From an uncultured Planctomycetaceae bacterium (GTDB taxonomy: Bacteria; Planctomycetota; Planctomycetia; Pirellulales; Pirellulaceae), in assembly GCA_903927685.1 (NCBI GenBank), contig CAIYOB010000493.1, positions 1 through 17,904 on the forward strand: a stretch of 17,904 bases of DNA. The letters are read 5' to 3'. A model generated the notes under the pieces. The model did not search any database. It had not been told where the DNA came from and saw nothing but the letters and a program-made list of their open reading frames with translations. Every line of letters starts with the position of its first letter. Within the stretch, counting starts at the first letter, position 1. Positions 1 through 6,421 of this stretch are shown here, one piece after another. The position numbers and the translations under genes are program-made.

Positions 1-108
1 CGACCGCTCGGCCAAGGCGCTCAGCAACTCGCGCTTGCTGCCCGCCGTGAGCGAGCCGGCCACGTCTTCGCCGGCCAGCGTTCGAGCGGTGTAGGTGAAC
101 TGGGGCAT
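1..108 (-). CDS. Type II secretion / type IV pilus inner-membrane protein, GspF/PilC family (N-terminus only)
   Basis: Only the first 36 codons are inside the window; the gene runs off the left edge. The peptide begins MPQFTYTARTLAGEDVAGSL and continues with a segment ending in ELLSALAERS. This matches the usual opening of GspF/PilC proteins: an F-x-Y-x-A-x-D/T-x-x-G beta-hairpin, then a helix with L-x-x-x-G/E-L-like spacing. In the family, GspF/PilC is the polytopic inner-membrane platform that couples the secretion ATPase to pseudopilus or pilus assembly. The ATG at 108 lies 64 bp downstream of the stop codon of the GspE-type ATPase on the same strand, which is the classical gspE-gspF order and supports co-transcription. 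No strong Shine-Dalgarno is visible. The membrane segments and the family-defining domain are outside the window, so the call rests on the N-terminal motif plus gene order. Confidence 0.75.
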   Translation of the reverse strand, partial: MPQFTYTARTLAGEDVAGSLTAGSKRELLSALAERS

Positions 109-172
109 GTCCGGTCAATTGCCGTCTGTACATCTGAGTCCGGGGTACGCGCTGTCAAGCTGCGCCGCCCCC

Positions 173-1870
<1,698 letters not shown>

Positions 1871-2050
1871 CGATCCGTGAATCTGCGCAGCCTAGGTGGG
1901 AGGGTGGGACTGCGGTGCCGCTTGATACTGCTCAAACACGGACTTCCGACATCCGCAGTCGTAATCGTGTTGCATGCTCATCACTCGTCCCAACACATCC
2001 CTGTGTCGCGAACGAGGATCTTAGGCGTGTGTCATTACGGTAGGTTGTAG

Positions 2051-2085
2051 GCGACAAAGCTCGTGTAACCGCTATGCTTTGCCGC
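2051..2085 (-). promoter_or_regulatory. Hairpin at the 5' end of the gspE leader
   Basis: On the minus strand GCGGCAAAGC (2085-2076) can pair with GCTTTGTCGC (2060-2051) across a 15-nt loop. That gives a 10-bp stem with a single G-U pair. It would start only a few nucleotides after the transcription start predicted from the consensus promoter at 2099-2126. It could be an mRNA-stabilising or regulatory hairpin, or a DNA operator. It does not match a riboswitch class I recognise, and there is no U-run that would make it an attenuator. Confidence 0.4.
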
Positions 2086-2098
2086 TAATTCAAACGTC

Positions 2099-2126
2099 AT
2101 TATAGGGCGAGTCACCGGGCTGTCAA
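2099..2126 (-). promoter_or_regulatory. Consensus sigma70-type promoter for gspE
   Basis: Reading the minus strand, TTGACA (2126-2121) is followed by a 16-nt spacer and TATAAT (2104-2099). Both hexamers are perfect consensus. Transcription would start near 2092, giving an untranslated leader of roughly 220 nt before the gspE ATG at 1870. Perfect matches at both boxes with near-optimal spacing are unlikely by chance in such GC-rich DNA, though no experiment is available here. Confidence 0.75.
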
Positions 2127-2322
2127 CCTCGCTCAAGCCGAAAAGTACCCCTTGCGGCGTAGCGAGGTGGCGTGAACGTCGCTGCGGCAGCGGACCGAAA
2201 GCTGTTTTGGGAGAGAGACTTAAGTGCCACTGACTGGGCATTTTCCCGAAAGCCGGCCGAGCCCGTGGCCCAGCGGCCCTCGATTCCGTCCTGAAAGCCG
2301 GACTGGAATCCGCGCGCCAAGG

Positions 2323-2706
2323 CTACCGAGCGCCGTCATCGCGCGAGCGCTTCGCTGTCCCCGCCTTGCCCTCCGAGATCAATTCGGCCAACTGCGATCG
2401 GATGCGTTCATACGACGCCGGCGACTCGTCCCACGCAAACCAGGATTCGGCCAACGGGGCGATCAGCCGGTCGGCTGCATCGGCCTGGTCGGCCCGCTGC
2501 AGGATCGCCAAGTACTTGCCGCCAGAAAGACATGCCGCCCCAGTACAGGATCCCGGTCATGCGGTTCCGCCACGCGATCCAGGCCGGCACGCGGTAGTTC
2601 AACAGCGGAAAATCGGTGTGCCACCACGGCGTCCGTTTCGCCTGGCACAAAGCCGTATACGTCCAATGCTTCCAGCCAAGCGACGACAGCAAAGCCCAGA
2701 ACCAGC
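2323..2706 (-). pseudogene. Decayed C-terminal remnant of a DUF4091 / glycosidase-like protein
   Basis: Two adjacent minus-strand frames carry protein-like sequence that seems to belong to one family. In the first (about 2704 to 2522) the translation includes WKHWTYTALCQ, TDFPLLNYRVPAWIAW and TGILYWGG. This is the pattern of DUF4091-type glycosidase-like proteins (W-x-Y-T, then D-x-P-L-L..R...W..W, then G-x-L-Y-W). In the second frame (about 2517 to 2323) it reads KYLAILQRAD, then DRLIAPLAESWFAWDESPAS and a C-terminal helix ending in a TAG stop. That resembles the end of the same family (E-Y-L-x-L-L ... W ... P..). The stretch of about 40-50 residues normally between the two parts is missing, so a deletion with a frame change is likely near 2515-2524. 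The N-terminal body is absent: recognisable sequence begins just after the glucokinase stop codon. The family call is from memory of the motif pattern and is moderate. Confidence 0.5.
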
Positions 2707-2711
2707 GTCGC

Positions 2712-3701
2712 TCAGCCGGCCAAGGTTCGGGCGGCATGCCGTGCTGCGCCCAGCAAGCCGGTCTTGTCGTTCAGGATCACGCGAACCGGCATCTCCTGCA
2801 ACCGATTCTGCAGGCGGCCCTTGTCCAGGAACGCCTTCATGAACAGGTCGGTCGATTTCAGGCGGCTGAGGATCTTGACGGGGATCCCACCGCCTAGCCA
2901 CACGCCGCCGGTGGCCATATAGTTCAGGGCCATATTCCCCGCCTCGGCGCCGAACAACTCGATAAACAGATCCAACGCCTGGACGCACAACGGCGAGCGA
3001 TCTGCCAGCGCAGCTTGCGAAATCACCGCAGCCTGGTCGGGTTTCTGCAATTCGTCGGTCAGCCACGCCGGCTCGTCCCCGCGCCCCGTGTCGCGCAGGA
3101 ACCGGTAGATATTGACCAGCCCCATGCCGGAGACAATCCGCTCGTAGCTGACGTGCTCGAACTCGTCGAGCAGGAATCGCAATAACTCGATTTCCAGTTC
3201 GTTTCGCGGAGCAAAATCCGCATGCCCGCCCTCGGTCGCAATCGGGTGGTGCTGCTGTCCGTCCCAAAACATGCCGGCTTCGCCCAGCCCCGTTCCCGGC
3301 GCCACCACGACGGCATGCCCCACCGCATCGGGAATGCCGGGACTGAGCACTTCGATATCTTTCGCCTGCAGGCAGGCCACGCCGTAAGCCATCGCTTCCA
3401 GGTCGTTGATGACCCGGACGTGGGGAATCTTCAAGGCTTCGGCCAGCTTCCGCTGATCGACGATCCACGTGAGGTTCATCGTCGCACAACAGCCGTTCTT
3501 CACCGGGCCCGCACAACCAAAGCACGCCGCCTCGACGGACGCCGGATGCTCCCGGAGGAACTGCTCGACGATTTCGTGCAACCCTTGGTAGCTACGGCTC
3601 GGATAGGTCCGCAGTTGGCCCAACTGGAATTGCCCCGCGTTGTCCTTGTCCACGAGCGCCAGACGCGTGTTCGTGCCGCCGATATCGCCAGAAAGGATCA
3701 T
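2712..3701 (-). CDS. glk: Glucokinase (Glk family)
   Basis: The gene encodes 329 residues from the ATG at 3701, preceded by AAGGAA about 10 nt upstream. A longer reading to 3749 adds 16 residues before the conserved MILSGDIGGTNTRLALVD start and is less likely. The enzyme phosphorylates glucose with ATP to glucose-6-phosphate in the cytoplasm. The ATP-phosphate loop G5-D-I-G-G-T-N11 is present, as is GTGLGEAG (137-143). The residues known to contact glucose in E. coli Glk (N99, catalytic D100, E157, H160, E187) are all found at the same numbers here (VINDLEA, EGGHADFAPR, SYERIV), so the enzyme is probably active. Length is normal for the family. It is divergent from the solute-binding protein gene at 3977, which suggests a role in using imported or released sugars. 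A degraded DUF4091-like fragment starts right after its TGA stop. Confidence 0.95.
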   Translation of the reverse strand: MILSGDIGGTNTRLALVDKDNAGQFQLGQLRTYPSRSYQGLHEIVEQFLREHPASVEAACFGCAGPVKNGCCATMNLTWIVDQRKLAEALKIPHVRVINDLEAMAYGVACLQAKDIEVLSPGIPDAVGHAVVVAPGTGLGEAGMFWDGQQHHPIATEGGHADFAPRNELEIELLRFLLDEFEHVSYERIVSGMGLVNIYRFLRDTGRGDEPAWLTDELQKPDQAAVISQAALADRSPLCVQALDLFIELFGAEAGNMALNYMATGGVWLGGGIPVKILSRLKSTDLFMKAFLDKGRLQNRLQEMPVRVILNDKTGLLGAARHAARTLAG

Positions 3702-3976
3702 GCCGAAGTGTTTCCTTGGGGGAACGATGCGCAAAAATCCTGACCTCATAACATAGTCGATTTCTTCGGGATTTGAAATGGCATTTGTCCCCGAACCATG
3801 TCCCCGAACCCACTCCGCGCGCCCTAATCCTTCTCGTCAGGCGGCTGTAAGGGTACACTGGGTGATTGTCGGCGTGGCCGAACCGGGCGCTGCGGAATTG
3901 AGTCGACTCGCAGCGCGGCAGGCAACGGTCCGACTTTCCCTTTCTTCTTCCTTTGGACAGCAACGGGCGGTACGGT

Positions 3977-5443
3977 ATGAGACCAGGCAGGTTGGGCGGG
4001 GGATGGCACTGGATGGCAACTGTGGCACTGGCGGTCTGCGGCTGCCCCGGCCAGCCGACACCTCCGCCGGTTCCGACAGACGCTCAATCCGCCAGTCCGT
4101 TGCGGCTGATCGTAGTGGATGACAAAGCCTTGGCGGCGGCGGTCCAGCAGCAATGGCAGGCCCGGGCGGAAGGTGCATTGGAGGTCCGCGAGTTGACCGT
4201 GGCGGAACTGTGCGATCCGGGCCGCAAGCGACTGGCCGCCGACGCGGTGCTGTATCCCAGCGGATTGATCGGCGCATTGGCGGAGCGGGGCTGGATTGCC
4301 CCGCTGTCGGACGACGCGGTGGCCGCGCCGGCCTTGGCGCGGCGTGATATCTTCGCTCATCTTCGGCAGCACGAGACGATGTGGGGCGACCAGGTGTACG
4401 CCGTTCCGCTGGGTTCTCCTTCACTCCTCGTGATCTACCGGCCGGATCTGTTCGAGAAACTGGCGGTCAAGCCCCCGGAAACCTGGGAGCAGTACGCCGC
4501 GCTGTGCGAGCGGTTGTCCAAGTCGCGAGAATTGCTGGCCGGCCCCGGCGACAAAGAGGCTAATTGGTGCGCGGTGGCGGAGCCCTTGGGGCCGGGTTGG
4601 GCCAGCCAAACGCTGTTGGCCCGCGCGGCGGCGTACGCGCGCCATCGCAGCTATTTTGCCACGCTGTTCGACCTCCGCTCGATGGATCCGCTGATCGCTT
4701 CGCCGCCGTTCATCAAGGCACTCGAAGAACTCGTCGCCGCGGCCCGGCTCGGCTCGCCGGAGGCGACCAAGCTCGGCCCGGCCGACGTCTGGCGCCTGCT
4801 TTGCAGCGGCCGCTGTGCGATGGGGTTGACCTGGCCCACCTCCGCCGCGATATCCGCCCCGGGGGAGGACGCCGGCCCCGTTCGCCCCGGCCTGCTGGCC
4901 GCCGCGGCGTGCCCGGCGGCGGTGCAAACCTACCACATCGGCGACCAGCAATGGCAAGCTCGCGAGTCCACCGAATCGGGACGCGTCACGCTGCTGAGCG
5001 TCGCGGGACGCTTGGGCTCGGTGGTCAAGGGCTCGTCGCGTGCGTCGGCAGCCGCCAGCCTGCTGGTCCGGCTGTCCAGCGCCGAGTGGAGCCGGGATAT
5101 CTCGCCGCGCAGTCCCGACACGACGCTGTACCGCAATAGTCAAGTCCCGGCCGCCCAGGCGTGGACCGGCGAGAGTTTTTCGGCAGAAGCGGCCACGGCG
5201 TATGGCGAATTGGCCCAACAGGCACTCCAGCAGACACTGACCGTGGATTCGATCCGGCTGCCCGGCCGCGCACGCTACCTGACGGCGCTCGACGAGGCTG
5301 TCCACGCGGCGATCCGCGGAGACCGGCCGCCGGCAGAATGCCTGACCGAGGCCGCCAACCAGTGGCGCAAGATTACCGCGGAATTGGGACTCGAAAACCA
5401 GCGCCGCGCCTATTGGCGGAGTCTGGGAAAGAACCCTCCGTGA
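3977..5443 (+). CDS. Extracellular solute-binding lipoprotein (sugar ABC transporter type)
   Basis: From the ATG at 3977 the product is 488 residues; an upstream in-frame TTG at 3953 is less likely because it puts eight extra residues before the signal peptide. The N-terminus has basic residues (R2, R5), a short hydrophobic stretch and a lipobox-like V-C-G-C with lipidation predicted at C23, followed by a Pro/Thr-rich linker. The body has the periplasmic sugar-binding protein pattern: YAVPLGSPSLLVIYRPDLFE, then KPPETWEQYAALCERLSK in the N-lobe, and LLCSGRCAMGLTWPTSA as the usual 'G-x-x-A-M' strand near the hinge. Such proteins capture oligosaccharides or sugars for an ABC importer. No permease or ATPase gene adjoins it, so its partner must be encoded elsewhere or it serves another role. 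The ligand is unknown. The C-terminus (about 395-488) is variable and not diagnostic. Confidence 0.8.
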   Translation: MRPGRLGGGWHWMATVALAVCGCPGQPTPPPVPTDAQSASPLRLIVVDDKALAAAVQQQWQARAEGALEVRELTVAELCDPGRKRLAADAVLYPSGLIGALAERGWIAPLSDDAVAAPALARRDIFAHLRQHETMWGDQVYAVPLGSPSLLVIYRPDLFEKLAVKPPETWEQYAALCERLSKSRELLAGPGDKEANWCAVAEPLGPGWASQTLLARAAAYARHRSYFATLFDLRSMDPLIASPPFIKALEELVAAARLGSPEATKLGPADVWRLLCSGRCAMGLTWPTSAAISAPGEDAGPVRPGLLAAAACPAAVQTYHIGDQQWQARESTESGRVTLLSVAGRLGSVVKGSSRASAAASLLVRLSSAEWSRDISPRSPDTTLYRNSQVPAAQAWTGESFSAEAATAYGELAQQALQQTLTVDSIRLPGRARYLTALDEAVHAAIRGDRPPAECLTEAANQWRKITAELGLENQRRAYWRSLGKNPP

Positions 5444-5470
5444 CCGGGCAGGTGCGTGGAGGCGACCCGC

Positions 5471-5517
5471 GAGGCACGAGCGGCCCGGTTCTTGCGGCTG
5501 GGGGGCTCGCTGCACTC
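5471..5517 (+). repeat. Composite repeat, left copy, first module (degenerate)
   Basis: The 17-mer GGGGGCTCGCTGCACTC at 5501-5517 occurs again exactly at 6159-6175. Both are preceded by a GAGG[C/T]ACGAG[C/T]GGC string (5471 and 6124). Here the self-complementarity of the right-hand copy is largely lost. The element lies about 75 bp before a CGTAACCCGA inverted repeat, as does its partner on the other side of the tRNA. Confidence 0.6.
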
Positions 5518-5575
5518 ACCCATCTCGCACCCGGGTCCTCATCGTTGCGTTGCGGAAGGTGCCAGCCGTGCCACG

Positions 5576-5671
5576 CGTAACCCGAAGCGCAAGCGAGTGG
5601 GAAACCCCCTTCCGCTGGCGATTTGGGGTACCGAGTGGGAAACGCCCCTCTCGCTGGCGCTTCGGGTTACG
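5576..5671. repeat. CGTAACCCGA-type inverted repeat with internal tandem duplication
   Basis: CGTAACCCGAAGCGC at 5576-5590 is perfectly complementary to GCGCTTCGGGTTACG at 5657-5671, giving 15-bp terminal arms. Between them an approximately 38-bp unit starting CGAGTGGGAAAC is present twice (from 5594 and from 5632), with mismatches. Similar arms recur at 6231-6298. The block looks like an interspersed, non-coding palindromic repeat rather than an insertion sequence, because there is no transposase frame. Confidence 0.8.
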
Positions 5672-5763
5672 GTGAGCGCCACTCCGATCAAGGCCACGCA
5701 CCCGACGTTTCGCCTTGTCAGGTACCGGCGAAAGTCCGAAACGGCGGACCTGAAACATGCCCC

Positions 5764-5792
5764 TAGACACCAACCGGGAGACAGGATAAGAT
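5764..5792 (+). promoter_or_regulatory. Candidate promoter for tRNA-Ala
   Basis: TAGACA (5764-5769; one mismatch to TTGACA) is followed by a 17-nt spacer and TAAGAT (5787-5792; two mismatches to TATAAT). The start site would be near 5799, about 30 nt before the mature tRNA 5' end, which is a normal arrangement for a processed tRNA precursor. Confidence 0.5.
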
Positions 5793-5830
5793 TCAACCTC
5801 TCGACTGGATGACAGCCGAGGCAGAGTCTT

Positions 5831-5903
5831 GGGGGCGTAGCTCAATTGGGAGAGCGCAGCGTTCGCAATGCTGAGGTCGTGGGTTCGACTCCCATCGCCT
5901 CCA
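5831..5903 (+). tRNA. tRNA-Ala (anticodon CGC)
   Basis: The 73-nt cloverleaf folds by eye. The acceptor stem is GGGGGCG with CGCCTCC and includes a G3-U70 wobble, the main identity element of alanine tRNAs. The D arm is GCTC-loop-GAGC. The anticodon arm is CAGCG, loop TTCGCAA, TGCTG, giving anticodon CGC (reads GCG). The T arm is GTGGG, loop TTCGACT, CCCAT. The discriminator base is A5903 and CCA is not encoded. A strong terminator follows 50 nt later, so this is probably a single-gene transcript. Confidence 0.97.
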
Positions 5904-5955
5904 CCTTGACGTAACTCACGCCGAAATCACAATTTGCGATGATTTCAAGAATCAT

Positions 5956-5993
5956 GGGCCAGCGAGGTCGCTTACCTCGCTGGCCCTTTTTTT
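5956..5993 (+). terminator. Rho-independent terminator of the tRNA-Ala transcript
   Basis: GGGCCAGCGAGG (5956-5967) pairs perfectly with CCTCGCTGGCCC (5975-5986). This forms a 12-bp stem with a 7-nt loop, followed directly by seven T residues (5987-5993). It is a textbook intrinsic terminator on the plus strand. Confidence 0.92.
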
Positions 5994-6129
5994 CGCAGGC
6001 CAACAACTGTTAAGGGCCAGACGGCCACACGTTCTTGTGCCCATCCCTGGCAAGGTGCCAACCTCGCTGGAGTTCACGCTGTGGTGCTTCTGCACGGCGG
6101 AGAAGTTGGGATCGCCTGGGGCCGAGGTA

Positions 6130-6176
6130 CGAGTGGCGAGTCCCCAGCTTGTGCCTCTGGGGGCTCGCTGCACTCG
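6130..6176 (+). repeat. Composite repeat, right copy, first module (hairpin)
   Basis: CGAGTGGCGAGTCCCCAG (6130-6147) can pair with the segment CTGGGGGCTCGCTGCACTCG (6157-6176) around a 9-nt loop, leaving a few bulges. It contains the 17-mer GGGGGCTCGCTGCACTC shared with 5501-5517. It is not followed by a T-run, so it is unlikely to be an intrinsic terminator. Confidence 0.6.
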
Positions 6177-6230
6177 ACCTCAGCCACCCCTGCTGCGAAT
6201 GGAAAGAGGTTAAGCGGCAAAGCCGCCGTT

Positions 6231-6298
6231 CGTAACCCGACGCGTGAGCGAGGATGAATTGATTTCCAGCCAGATTCCTCGCTGACGCTTCGGTTACG
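6231..6298. repeat. CGTAACCCGA-type inverted repeat, right copy
   Basis: The left arm CGTAACCCGACGCGTGAGCGAGG (split here as CGTAACCCGACG and CGTGAGCGAGG, 6231-6253) is nearly complementary to the right arm CCTCGCTGACGCTTCGGTTACG (6277-6298), with a 23-nt centre. The arms share their outer sequence with the repeat at 5576-5671. It lies 72 bp after the start of the hairpin 17-mer, reproducing the order seen on the other side of the tRNA. Confidence 0.75.
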
Positions 6299-6329
6299 GA
6301 GTGTGTTCGTTTTGCGTGCCGGTGCATGG

Positions 6330-6359
6330 TTGAGGGGTGGGCGGAGAAGCCGTCATAAT
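6330..6359 (+). promoter_or_regulatory. Candidate promoter for the glycan-degradation operon
   Basis: TTGAGG (6330-6335) is followed by an 18-nt spacer and CATAAT (6354-6359). Transcription would begin near 6366, about 55 nt before the ATG at 6422. The match is fair, not strong. Confidence 0.4.
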
Positions 6360-6421
6360 GGCCCCAGCGCCGCAGGCGCCAAACCTGGATGGCCGAAGAT
6401 CCGAGGAGGAAGGGGTTCGCG

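Larger units (their letters stand above)
1871..2322. other. Intergenic region upstream of gspE
   Basis: No convincing protein gene is seen in these roughly 450 bases. They contain the gspE leader, the 10-bp hairpin and the consensus promoter described separately. The part between the promoter and the DUF4091-like remnant (2127-2322) shows no recognisable element. Short open frames here have low-complexity, Arg/Pro/Ser-rich translations and no family resemblance. Confidence 0.6.
5444..5830. other. Intergenic repeat-bearing region upstream of tRNA-Ala
   Basis: No protein gene is supported in these roughly 390 bases. They carry a degenerate copy of a hairpin repeat (5471-5517), a tandem/inverted repeat block (5576-5671) and a candidate tRNA promoter (5764-5792). 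The short frames that cross the region translate into arginine-rich repeat-derived peptides. Confidence 0.6.
5904..6421. other. Intergenic region after tRNA-Ala
   Basis: No protein gene is supported in these roughly 520 bases. Besides the terminator, the hairpin repeat, the inverted repeat and the promoter listed separately, there is a small GCGGC-AAA-GCCGC hairpin at 6214-6226. Its sequence context (AAGCGGCAAAGCCGCC) runs straight into the 6231 repeat. Confidence 0.6.

Noticed and set aside
2035..2241. A 68-codon frame overlapping the gspE promoter and leader
   Set aside because: It spans the perfect promoter itself, lacks a ribosome-binding site and has no family pattern.
5576..5671. A CRISPR array
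   Set aside because: Only two imperfect units are present, directly adjoining and without unique spacers. The arms are palindromic interspersed repeats.
5831..6298. A genomic island or attachment site at tRNA-Ala
   Set aside because: There is no integrase gene nearby and no second copy of the tRNA 3' end in the window. The flanking repeats do not include tRNA sequence.
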